Under the pieces are notes generated by a model, which worked only from the letters and a program-made list of their open reading frames with translations, searched no databases and was not told where the DNA came from. 64,000 nt of DNA from Verpa conica (taxonomy: Eukaryota > Ascomycota > Pezizomycetes > Pezizales > Morchellaceae): contig JAUFSD010000003.1 of assembly GCA_033030425.1 (NCBI GenBank), forward strand, positions 1,116,001-1,180,000, written 5' to 3'. Both the position numbers and the translations under genes were made by a program. This document shows, in pieces, positions 36,580 to 47,889 of this stretch; position 1 is the stretch's first letter, and every line of letters starts with the position of its first letter.

Positions 36580-37790
36580 TTATACTTTTGCTTTACTTTT
36601 TTATTTAAGTGCCTTCAAAATTTCCAAGCCCATTAGCGCCTCTCAAATTCTTTGTCGCGCCTAATAACTAACACAATCTTAGCTATAACAACCCAGTGCA
36701 AGAAGTAGTTACAGTCTTACTCATTCTAGAGTAAATCTGGATACCTTTACCAACCTACACTATTTCAGTAATCATATTTGACCTATGTACCTAGGTTATA
36801 TGTGTACCTAAGGGTACTCTCAGAAACCACATTACGCCATTATCCATCCATTCACCTAGGTCATAGCCAATCACTCGTATAGCATTATCAACTCATACGG
36901 CCAGCTTGAGCCTTATAAAAGGTGAAAAAAACCCTACACTAACAGCAAACAGTCCAAAAGCGGCTAGTTTCATCTTGGTAGCCTATTCCCATTGTTATGT
37001 ATTTACTTTCTTCTCCTTTTGTGCCACTAAGAGACGGGGTCTTTACTACCAAGCCTTCCTACTTCCTCGCCATTATCTTACCTGTGAAAAGCGATCTCCT
37101 TATAAGTAGGATACAGTATTTTTCTGATTCCGAAGAAAATCATCTTCTCAGACACCCTCTATAGTTGGAGCATTCCATGATAGAATAACTTTACATATGT
37201 AGTTACATATAGCCTTATTTATGTACAACTCCTAGTCAGCTCTAGAATATGTTTCTAGACGTACTCTTTCGGCTTGAATTTTATGCTGAATACCTTATAG
37301 GCGAAAGACTTATTATAAAGATAGCCAGGATAGGAAAAAGAAGTATATGTAGTATAGTAGACAAACAGGATTTCCTAGGGACAGTCGCACTTATCAAGGA
37401 GCCACGTGAACCGTCTTGGCATAAGACAATGCTCTTAGTACCTTTAGCACACCGTAGGTACTCGACAAATCCACTATTTCCGTGCAGGGATTAAATCACC
37501 GGGGTAGCTTTGAAGGGTTTAAGGCGGTCCTAAAGTACCTACGGTATTTCAATAGAAGGTGTGAGGAAATTAGCTAGTAACCCAGAGGAGTAGCTATATA
37601 AAGTGATTGGAAAGAGTTATACTGGGATCTGGTTTACTGGAAAACCGTATCACCGTGTAACATCTCTATTTCGGGGTGGTGTCATTAGTGCGGCTCCGCA
37701 CATAATTCCTCTAACCTTTTCCACCCCCAACCTTCTTTGCTGAGAGACCACTTACAAACCCGCCGAACGAAGGTTAAGGAAGACATAGCA
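36580..37790. other. Spacer upstream of MED17
   Basis: 1.2 kb. The sequence is AT-rich, with small open frames such as 37249-37494 lacking any resemblance to known families. A frame continuous with MED17 starts at 37737 with TTG and contains no upstream ATG, so the coding start is set at 37791. Confidence 0.45.
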
Positions 37791-39738
37791 ATGAGTGCAG
37801 ACCATCTTTTACTATCTTTGAAATCCTGGCCAGACGAGAACCTTGAAGAAACCTCCGTCTCATCACTGATTAACCGGATACAAGCACAGCGCGGCCATTT
37901 CCGGGATGTCAATGAAGGCCTACTTGAGGCGGAGATAGCTGCCGGAAGAGATGAACCGCAAGACGACGAACTTCTTGGAGATTCTGAAAAAAAAGACAAT
38001 GGAGGTGCAACGGGTAAATCTACGGTGGACCAGGACAGTGCGGCGGAACTGAGGAATGCGAAGGCGGAGATGGCAGCTTTGGTGGCGTATGTACACGCCG
38101 TCATTGCTTTGGCTAGTATAGCTGCCCGTCACTAACACCACATAAACTAAAACAGACATGCTTTAAATGAGGCATTGTTGGGCCAAGACTACATCTCGTT
38201 CCTGGTATCTTTACACAATCCCGAAACGGGTAATTTGACCATGTCCCCTGCTCTTAAAAATGCTGTGCCCGCAGGTAGTTTGGGTTTCGATAAGATCCAA
38301 CGCAAGCCAGATGCAAAGGTACTTAAGGACGATGAAACCGTTGCAAGAGCCTGGAAAATGGAAGGACTGAACTCGGCGGCAGATGCTCTGCTAGGCGCGT
38401 CCGAAAAGCTCGGGAAAGAGGTCGAGAAGGAGGGTAGGTATTGGGAACAAGTCCTAGCTATTCGTGATGAAGGCTGGGTTATAACGCGTATGCCTCGAGA
38501 ACGACAAACCTTGGGTGTGAGGTATGGGCTTGCAGAGTCGGCGGTAGAATATAAGAGCAAGGGGGTAGGAGCGTTGAGACGGGGTGAAGACGGGAGCGTT
38601 GTGATGGACGACGTAGCTACTACTGGGTCACACGGAAAGGCGATGCTTAGGGTCCGGGTGATAGAAAACGGAGAGGTTAAGGGAGTGAGCATCCAAAGTG
38701 GAAACAAGAAATCCATATCTATCAAGGATGTGATTGAACGGGCACGGAACTTTGTTTATGAAGATGAATTGTTCTTTGAAATTATGAGGGAGGCAAGAAT
38801 CATGGCAAATCAAGGAATTAGAACTAGTGAGGATGGTGTGACAATTCAGTTAGGGGAGCATAGGAGCATATCAATAGATATGGTAAGTTTTACTACCACA
38901 AGTTCCTTACTACTACTCGCAGTAAAGCCTAATAGTAATATAGGCCCCTCTTGATGATGATGAAACGATGTTCGACGCTCACAGTCCAGAAAGTGGACTA
39001 GCACAAGGAGTAGCAATGGCCTTCAGAATACTATTATCGTATAACCACAGAATGAGCCTCAAGAAGCGAAGCAAGCCTCCGCCTGCACTGAGCCAGAGAA
39101 AGCAACCTGTGCCTCCACTCCTTTTAGTCAGGCCCATCGCTACCCATCTCATCCATCACCAACATCTTAGTCACTTGCAAGGTTTGCTTGAATCACTAAT
39201 TGGAATTGCAAAGTCGGCGGGTCTACACGCCGAGTTTTCGTTGAAGCCATTGCAGAATTGCCAACAGCCTTCCATTAAAGATGTCGAGTCTGCTGTAGGC
39301 GCTTTTATGGGAAGGCTAGAGAGTGGGGCTACACTTGTACTACCAGGTGGCTGGAAAGCTGAGATTCAGATGCCGACTATGTTGGGACATCCATTGTATG
39401 GAACAGGATTCACTATCAACACATCGCATGACGGAGTCTCAGCACGATTGATGGGCGAGAATAGGTTTAGCTCTGTGGAGGAGATGGAGCTGTATCTTTG
39501 TTGGTGTCTGGAGCGAAGCGTCGTAAACGAGATTCGGTGCGCAGGTAACAAATGGCAGCAAATAGCGCAGGGGAATGAGATGAGGAGTGTTGAAAAACAG
39601 ACAAGGAAAATTCGGGTTGAAGTGACCAGGATGGGATTGTCAATTGTCACAGGGACGACTGGTGGTACAGACACTAGGTTCGTGTGGGATGGCAGTGAGA
39701 CTGGTAAAAGCTTACAGGATTTGTTGAAAGAGTTCTAG
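37791..39738 (+). CDS. MED17: Mediator complex subunit 17 (Srb4)
   Basis: Exons 37791 to about 38099, 38172-38882 and 38944-39738 encode about 604 residues. The family is shown by the N-terminal LSLKSWPD and INRIQAQRGHFRDVNEGLLEAEI, the central block WEQVLAIRDEGWVITRMP with RQTLGVRYG, FEIMREARIMANQGIR, and the C-terminal half containing AFRILLSYNHR and VLPGGWKAEI. MED17 is the architectural subunit of the Mediator head that contacts RNA polymerase II. The start codon fits other fungal MED17 N-termini. The first donor is uncertain: 38090/38091 and 38099/38100 both keep frame with the acceptor at 38171. The 3' end converges on the complex I gene with only 90 bp between stops. Confidence 0.92.
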
Positions 39739-39828
39739 AGTATGAGAAAAGGGGACTGTTCTTTTACATGGGTCTGTATGTACATTATTGTGCACTCGCT
39801 GGGAAATTTGCCGTCGATGTTCGAATAT

Positions 39829-40635
39829 TTACTTTCCTTTACGGAGGACACGCTCTCTTTCCAACTCATCTTCAGCAGCGAGAAAGTACTTGGTAGTGTC
39901 TACACCATGCTGTATTTTTTGTTAGGTAGAACTGGTATATGGGAGGGGGGCTATTCAGAGGTGCACTCACCTGGTTATGGTTGACAACGTTGAACCATGG
40001 CATGACATTGAAGAAGATTTGAGAGTACCTAGAGTTTCGAGCAGCCACTCCTTGCATATATGGGGTCAAAACCGACTCTCCGTACAATGGCTCCTTCCTC
40101 TTGACCTTCTGTACCATCTCTCTCATGTCCATTTCCATTTCCCGTTGATTCTCGGTCCAGCCCCAGAAACGCACTGCCAATTCGTAGGACATTAGTTTTT
40201 TACCTGGTCTGGATGGGATCTCAGACAAAAAATTAGACAGACATACAAGTTGATCGAAGGTAAAAACGCAAGAAGCCGGCGGTTAGACCAAGGGCTCCAG
40301 CAAGGCGCATACTTTGTGCGAATGCACCTTTGGGGAGGAGGGCAGGTGACTGCCTCTCCCATAACCAGAAAACAGCTGGACCGGCAGCCGCGGTACTGGC
40401 CCCTACAGCATAATCAGAAGGACGAGCATAGCGAATTACACGCCAGAAGTGGCTATGAAGGGCAAGTCAGCTATGGGTTCAAGGTTCCATTCTAGGTTAA
40501 AACTGAGTAGCTTACGGGTCCGTATCAATGACCTGAGAATAGTGTTAGCTATGTTTGAGTCCCACTCATTGAGACGGTAAGATGGAGTAAGCATACCGGA
40601 AAATCGGTGTTGAGCTGCTTTGGAGGTACGGCCAT
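39829..40635 (-). CDS. NADH:ubiquinone oxidoreductase 21 kDa subunit (fungal complex I accessory)
   Basis: Five exons: 40635-40597, 40532-40516 (17 bases), 40452-40247, 40173-39971 and 39909-39829, giving 181 residues. Conserved features of the fungal 21 kDa subunit: MAVPPKQLNTDFPVIDTDPH at the start, VIRYARPSDYAVGA, LRFWGWTENQREMEMDMREM, LTPYMQGVAARNSRY and FNVMPWFNVVNHNQHGVD. It is an accessory subunit of respiratory complex I in the inner membrane; a hydrophobic stretch (LAGALGLTAGFLRFY) may be membrane-embedded. Four GT-AG introns; exon 2 codes for only six residues and would be easily missed. It is divergent from CSM3 with 245 bp between start codons. Confidence 0.93.
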
Positions 40636-40880
40636 CGTGAGTAGAGAGATTTAGATGTTTATCGCATAACCTGGTGGAGTTTAATTACCAGTTGACGTTG
40701 AAACCCCCGCAACCTTGTTTGGGATAACGTGTCTCAAATTACGCATCCAATGTGTATTATTTGGTCTAATTAAAGCTGCTGCTCTACCGACGCGTCCCTT
40801 TCCTTTTCCACGCGTATTTCGTGTCTTTGATACAAATCCACCAACATTTTTAAGCCTCTTACAACTTTACTATTACAAGC

Positions 40881-41889
40881 ATGCGTGTAACAGATTCAAA
40901 TCCATCCGTAGATCTTGGTGATGATTATATGGATGATGACCTCTTCGACTATGATGCCGAAATCTCCGACATCGATATTTCAACCAAAGCACCTGAACCT
41001 TCTGGTGCCGAAAAGAAGGACAACTTAGGAGTTGATGAAGAGGTCAAGATCAGGAAAAAGAGAGTTTTTTTTAAATTAGATGAAGAAAGGTATAATAGAT
41101 ACTACTTGCGGTTTAATGGATACGGCTAATGAATTCGGAAGACTTATGTCGAACCTGGGAATACCGAAATTGAGACAGGAAGCTCCAAAGAAGCTTAGGT
41201 TCAAGGGGAAGGGTCATGAGGTAATTCTGGTATATTACTTGCTTGACTACCTTTCTAACGCTAGATTTTAGTACCGTGATACCGCTCGACTTCTCTCGTA
41301 TTACCAATTTTGGGCGGATGACCTGTATAAAAAAGCGAAGTTTCGTGATACTCTCAAGATTATCGAGAAATTGGGGCATTCAAGGAGTATGAGGGATCAA
41401 AGATTGAGCTGGATCGAAGAAACTAAGCGAAAAGAAAAGCTTTTACGAGATGGGGGTCCAGCAGATAATGGCCCTGAGGTCAATACTACTGGAGGAGAGT
41501 CTCGGAAGAATGAAGGGATATTTGAGAACCATCAAGATGACAGCGATCTTTATAGCCTACCTCAACAACAGCCAGTTAGGGTGGGAGTTCAGGGCGGTGC
41601 TATAGGAGAAAATCATGCAAGTTCATCAGGAGCGTTGTTTCTACCAGGTGACCCAGATGATAGCGATGATGATGATTTTGGTACCGGTCCAAACGATGAT
41701 GAGTTGGATGCATTGATTAACACCGAAAGAGCTATGGCTTCTGCAAGTACGTCAGGCAACCCTCTATTAGGTCAAAGGGGGATTGCAGTCATGAATGCTG
41801 CTGCAGCCGTAAATGCACCATCTCTAGAAGATGATTTTGAGGACGAAATGCAGGCTATGGCAGATTTAGGCCCACCGCCAGATTGGTAA
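40881..41889 (+). CDS. CSM3: Replication fork protection subunit Csm3/Swi3 (TIPIN family)
   Basis: Exons 40881-41089, 41142-41220 and 41272-41889 encode 301 residues. The Swi3 domain is rebuilt across two joints: [55 protein letters not shown]-like, here with DLYKKAKFRDTLKIIEKLGHS. An acidic N-terminus (GDDYMDDDLFDYDAEISDIDI) and an acidic tail (PDDSDDDDFG, DDFEDEM) flank it. Csm3/Swi3 pairs with Tof1/Swi1 (Timeless) to stabilise paused replication forks and assist checkpoint signalling by Mec1/ATR, whose gene happens to lie 22 kb downstream. Confidence 0.92.
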
Positions 41890-42525
41890 ACGAATGATTC
41901 AATCCTGTTCTTATTTTATTGCTTTATCATACCTACATGTATCTTTATTCTTTACAGGAAGCTTTACGAGGTGTTTTATATATATAGATAAATACTTAAT
42001 TTTTACCTGCTTATGTAGTTAAGGCCAAAGCTACTTGGACTGTCATATGTATATTTTGCTTGTAAAATATAGAAATCTTTAGAGTAAGCCATTGCTAGCC
42101 TAGACAGATGTCCAATCCTAGCAGCCAAGGAATTTCTTTATACTCAAACGTCACTCTAAGAGGTTTCTAGCAAGTTGGCCTGACCACATACCTTCTTTAT
42201 AAGGAGCCGCCTATAAAGGTACCCAAGTTATATAAACCTTCATGGCCAAAATAGAGTAATTAAATCCAATATTTTTATTTTAATTTAACTATTCTAAAAA
42301 GAATTACTATATACAAGGCATCATACTAGGTCACTCGTACGTATTTTCTTATATGCTTACATAAGTATGTACCCTGCGCTTGGCACATGCGCGGCGGCCT
42401 GAATGAGCTCTATATTTCGTTATCGTTCATAGCATAATTTAGGTACATTCCTAAGTAACTCCAAGCATCAACATCATTTTAGTCAAAGTATTTCTGGAAC
42501 GCAATTCACCCATAAGTTGAGAGAA
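41890..42525. other. Spacer between CSM3 and SKI2
   Basis: About 640 bp, very AT-rich, with TACATGTA at 41934. It should hold the CSM3 3' UTR and SKI2 promoter; nothing more is seen. Confidence 0.4.
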
Positions 42526-45500
42526 ATGTCATCTACAGATATTTTGGTCGATACAATGCAAGCTTTGTCTTGTACAAATTTACAAGATGATGGTTGGATT
42601 GATAACATTCTTGATGAACGACAACCCCGCAAAAGGGTCAAGCCTGACGAAGACAAACTGCGCAAACAGCTTGAAAATGATTTTCTTGCACCATCTCACG
42701 CCTTTACCCCGGAATGGCTAAACAAACTCCAACAGTAAGTTCCTGTCTCATACCAGTCCAATCCTTGCTCATGCACTCACAAATCAGACGCTGGGACGAT
42801 CCTCCTGAATATGTTTCTCTTATGGGTCTTGCCCCAACAATGTCCCGTACTGTCATTCGGTTCACCCGCGAGGGCCTCGAAGGACGTGTGACAGGGTACA
42901 AAGAAGTTACAGTACCGGCTCATACTATCACAGCAAAAAATTCCACATCGCTTCTACGCAAACCCGCTACAAAGGCAGACTTCGTGAGGGGTAAGGCCGG
43001 TTTCTTCCCGTTCAGTCCTGGGGGGAGTGATATTGGAGCTGCAAATGAAAGAGCCGAAGAATTAGAACTGCAGGAGGCTTTGGCAGAGGAGAGAATAGGT
43101 AGAGATGGACTATTACGAGTTGCGCCGGGATTGAGTAGGGGTCTAAATTTCGGAAAGGATGTTGACGACAAGGGAGAGAAAATAGACGTGGAAGAAGAAG
43201 GCTTTAAATTTGGTGACGTTGCTCCAAGGAGAAGACAAAAAGAAGAAACTGGAGATGGTACAAAGGGGAAAGCTGAGAAGCCTTTGGCAGAATTGGATAG
43301 CATCGATGATCTGTTGCCTATTGAGGTACGGGCTCTATATTTCAAATCCAATTGCATGCTCCTAATTGAGACGATAGTTTCCGATGTTGGCACCAAAAGC
43401 AGGCTTGCCTCTGACAGTGACAAGACCAAAAGCCAAAGAATGGGCACACATGGTCGATGTCAATAAAGAAATTACTAACTTCCATGAACTCGTTCCAAAT
43501 ATGGCCAAAGAAGTATGTAAACAGTTTTTAGTAATATTGCTTCATGGGCTGAGACTGTATAGTGGCCATTCGAGCTCGACACTTTTCAAAAGGAAGCTGT
43601 TTATCACTTAGAAAATGGTGACTCGGTCTTTGTTGCTGCGCATACCTCTGCGGGAAAAACAGTTGTAGCCGAGTACGCCATTGCTCTTGCGACGAAGCAT
43701 ATGACCAAGCAAGTCCCTTTTAAAGATGATCAAGTAGCCTCCGCTAACTGATTAATAGGGCTATATATACCTCTCCCATCAAAGCCCTGAGTAACCAGAA
43801 ATTTCGTGACTTCAGGAAGGTATTTGATGATGTTGGGATCTTGACTGGAGACGTGCAGATAAATCCCGAAGCAAGCTGTTTGATCATGACTACCGAAATC
43901 TTGCGGAGTATGTTGTACAGAGGTGCAGATATTATCCGTGATGTAGAGTTTGTCATATTTGACGAAGTTCATTATGTCAATGACCTTGAGGTATGTAATA
44001 TTAAGCTCAACCTCCATCCTATGAATTTCTGTGCTAATTTTTATGGGCAGAGAGGTGTGGTTTGGGAAGAAGTGATCATCATGCTTCCAGATCATGTAAA
44101 CTTAATCTTACTCTCAGCAACTGTTCCTAATACTAAGGAATTCGCAAGCTGGGTTGGGAGGACGAAGAAGAAGGATATCTACGTCATCTCAACACCAAAG
44201 AGGCCAGTACCCCTGGAACACTTCCTCTGGGCGAATAAAGCGATGTACAAGATCGTCAACGCGGAAAAGGAGTTTCTTATGCATGAGTGGAAAAATGCGA
44301 ATAGCGCGCTCTCGAAGAAGAAAGATCCACCAGCAGCCCAAACACAAGTAGGCAATCAGCGTGGAGGGGGTAACCAACGTGGAGGACCAAATCAACGGGG
44401 GGGCCCGAACCAACGTGGCGTTCCAAATAAACGTGGAGGTCGTGGAGGTATTCAACAACGCGGACAAAGTAGTGGAACCACTGCCAGAGGTGGAAGAGGG
44501 GGTCGTAATACTGCTGCACAGGATAAGAATATATGGGTTCACCTTGTACAACATCTGAAGAAGGGAGAGTTATTGCCAGCTTGCATTTTCGTCTTTTCGA
44601 AAAAGCGGTGTGAAGAAAACGCCGATGCTTTAAGCAATATCGATTATTGCAACCAGACAGAGAAGAGCGCTATCCATATGATTATCGAAAAGAGTATTGC
44701 AAGATTGAAACCTGAAGATCGTCAACTACCACAGATCCGGAGGATGAGGGAACTCTTGGGTAGAGGACTTGCTGTGCACCATGGAGGATTGCTACCAATT
44801 GTGAAAGAGATCGTGGAAATTTTATTTGCTAAGACACTGGTTAAGGTCTTGTTTGCTACTGAAACATTTGCTATGGGCCTCAATCTTCCTACTCGTACTG
44901 TGGTTTTTTCGGGATACCGGAAGCATGATGGGAAGCAGTTCCGTGATCTGCTTCCTGGTGAGTATATTCAAATGGCTGGCCGAGCTGGCCGCCGAGGGCT
45001 TGACCCCCAGGGTACTGTTATCATTGTTTCTCCGATGGACGAAGCACCGGCTGTAGGTCCTCAGTAATTAGATAGAGAAATCTAAAGTGCTAACCTTTCA
45101 TAGTACCCTACCCTAAAGCACATGATTCTCGGCGACCCCACAAAATTGCAGAGTCAATTTCGCTTGACATACAATATGATACTCAACCTTCTTCGTGTAG
45201 AGGCCTTGAAGATAGAGGAAATGATTAAGCGGAGTTTTAGCGAGAACACGACACAAACAATGATGCCTGAACATGAACGACAGGTTGCATTGTCTGAGGA
45301 GGGCTTGAAGCGGTTGAAAAGGGAAGATTGTAATGTTTGCGGTGTGGACCTTGAGTCTTGCCATAATGCTTGCATAAAATTAAGACTTTTGTCTGGAGAT
45401 GTGTTCTTAAGGTCATTGGCTACTATCCATGGTCGGCGATTGTTCGTACCCGGGCGCTTGGTCGTCATACAAGAAGATGTCTGTTTACCTTAACCTAATT

Positions 45501-46889
45501 TTAAGTTCGTGCTTACTGAAACTCTGCAGACTGGACCTAGAACCGTTGGCGTGCTTCTAAACGACGGTATACTGCAGGGCTCACGTCCTCTTCTTCAAGT
45601 ACTGTGGCTCAAACCCGACACCAACAAAAAATCTTCTAGTAAGCCATAAAATCTAAACATAATAGTAGTATATATTACTTACATATATAGGTGATTTGAT
45701 TCCTTTCCCTGTCTGTTCATCTCTGGGTTTACCGAACATATCCAAAGAGGAATGGAAACTTAAGGATTACACGCTACCAGTTCTTAGTATTGAATGGGTT
45801 TCAAAGACCATAATCAAGTTCGATATTCAGGCAGCCCGTCGTGGAGATCGGGCAACCCTTGCAGGGCTGCAAGCACAACTCTTAGATCTGGCTGGGGACT
45901 GGCAAAAGCCGGAGTGGATTGAAGGAGATTGGAGTAAGATCAATGATATGATGTTCATCGAACTTTATCAATCGAAGCAGCAGCAGACCTCAACGATATT
46001 AGACTGCACGTGCTTGTCGTGCCCTAGTTTTGTAACGCATGTTAGTTTTATTTACGAGTTACTCTTGAGTTGGGATTGTGCTGACAATTTTCGTAGTTTA
46101 CTATGCGGCATGAAGAATTTATACTACAGGATAATATTGCTAAATTGAAGCAATTAATATCTGATCAGAATTTACAGCTTTTGCCTGACTACGAGCAACG
46201 TGTTTCAGTTCTGAAGGAACTTGGTTTCATTGACGAAAACCAGAATGTACAATTGAAAGGCAGGGTAGCTTGTGAAGTGAGTTGAGCTCGTTTCATTAGA
46301 TTAAATACTCGAAAGCTAATGAATTCTCCTAAGGTTAACTCGACAAACGAGCTTGTCCTGACCGAATTGGTCCTAGAAAATGTTCTCGCAGAATATGAGC
46401 CTGAAGAGATTGTCGCTCTTCTTTCTTCGTTTGTATTCAGTGAAAAGACTGACGTTATCCCAACAATCACACCTAAGCTGGAAAAAGGAAAAGCCACAAT
46501 CATCAAGATCGCAAAAAAGATCAACTCGATCCAGGTTAAAAACCAAGTATTGATAAACGCGGATAGTGATGACTTCGAAGCGAGGCCCCGTTTCGGACTT
46601 ATGGAAGTCGTGTACGAGTGGGCAAAGGGGATGTCCTTCAGTCAAATTACTGATCTTACAGATGTTCTCGAGGGAACGATTGTTAGGGTCATAACTAGGT
46701 TAGATGAAACTTGTAGAGAGGTAAAAAACTCGGCGAGAATAATAGGCGATCCATCGCTTTTTGCAAAGATGCAGGAATGTCAGGAGTTGATCAAGAGGGA
46801 TGTCTGCCATTGTGCTTCGCTTTACTTGGTTAGTATCTCACTCTACGGATACAATTCATACACTGATAATGCTAACCATGGCTTAGTAA
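42526..46889 (+). CDS. SKI2: Ski2 RNA helicase of the cytoplasmic exosome cofactor (SKI complex)
   Basis: Twelve exons: 42526-42734, 42788-43325, 43378-43512, 43563-43708, 43759-43990, 44051-45052, 45104-45478, 45530-45638, 45691-46040, 46097-46276, 46334-46828 and 46887-46889, giving 1257 residues (yeast Ski2 1287). The DExH core shows [13 protein letters not shown], Walker [36 protein letters not shown], then [13 protein letters not shown] and [13 protein letters not shown]. An NQRGG-repeat insertion lies between the RecA domains. The arch and C-terminal Ski2 domain follow ([45 protein letters not shown]). The complex threads mRNA into the exosome for 3'-5' decay. Intron 4 has a GC donor. 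The final exon holds only the stop codon after ASLYL, a C-terminus conserved in the family. Confidence 0.95.
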
Positions 46890-47889
46890 ATTATCTTTTT
46901 TTATCCCACAAGTTTATCTTTCAGAGAAGAATATGCTAGCCTACAGTCTTATATTCGGACAAAAAACCAAAATATTGACCTGGAAGCTGGGTATTTTTTC
47001 CCCATGGTTGTATGACAGTGACGTGAGAGGATGTTTTTGCCCAATATTGACATGCTGTGGTGTATGTCATCTTGCCAAGGCCCAGGTCGCGTGGGTGTAG
47101 GTTCCCGATGCAACACAGGGGCGGTGGCCAGGCGGCTCTTATTTTACCCCGCGAAGCCGCTACTAAGATATTATCCCATATGGTGTGAAATATCATATAC
47201 CCAGCAGGGAAAATGAGGGAAGGAAAAGAAAAGAAAAGAAAAGAAAAGAAAGAAAGATGGCTAGTGGCATGGGGTGCGCTCTACACAGCCATAACATGGA
47301 GTATGTACATGTACCCAAGGAAGGGACCACATGTAAAACGATATGTAGATCGCTTTGCAAAGGGAACAAGCATTAGGCAGGGGCAACAGGAAATGGATGT
47401 TTGAAGCGCTTGGTCAAAGAAGTCTTGACACTTGATTTCTCAACCTCACACATGTACTCCACTTGACAAGAAGGTCGTTAGTTTTGTTAGGCACACTATC
47501 GAGCCCTATTACTTATCGCTAGGGCTGCGATTACATGTATTTTCCTTTTTCGCCTTTTTTTTTTTTCTTTTTCACCATTTTTCCGTCAACCCTTCCAGGT
47601 CTCCATGTATGCTCATTTTTTCTAGCGGTCCCCTTGATCTGATCGTGCCCCTCGCCCCTCCACTGCCCCTCTCTCCACATCCCCGCCGTTCTCTGCACGC
47701 CATCACAGTCCACACTTTCGAGTGAGTGCCCATCTCTTCCGTTGATCGACTGTACACACCACTTGGGCTTCACTTCTGAGCCCTGGCTCTCCTTTAGAAT
47801 TTTCTCTCACAATAGGCCCAATCTTCTCTCCCATTTCTCTCCCCTCTATCACAAAAACTACTCAACATCTCTCTTCCCTAGTCAAAACT
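46890..47889. other. Spacer and promoter upstream of the importin gene
   Basis: 1 kb. An (AAAAG)n purine repeat at 47221-47258, TACATGTA at 47305 and 47532, and a T-tract at 47556-47566 are visible. The last 150 bp are pyrimidine-rich, as usual before fungal start codons. No gene is recognised. Confidence 0.5.

Noticed and set aside
47221..47258. Pentanucleotide AAAAG repeat as a functional element
   Set aside because: A short simple repeat of common type in a promoter spacer; nothing suggests more than a microsatellite.
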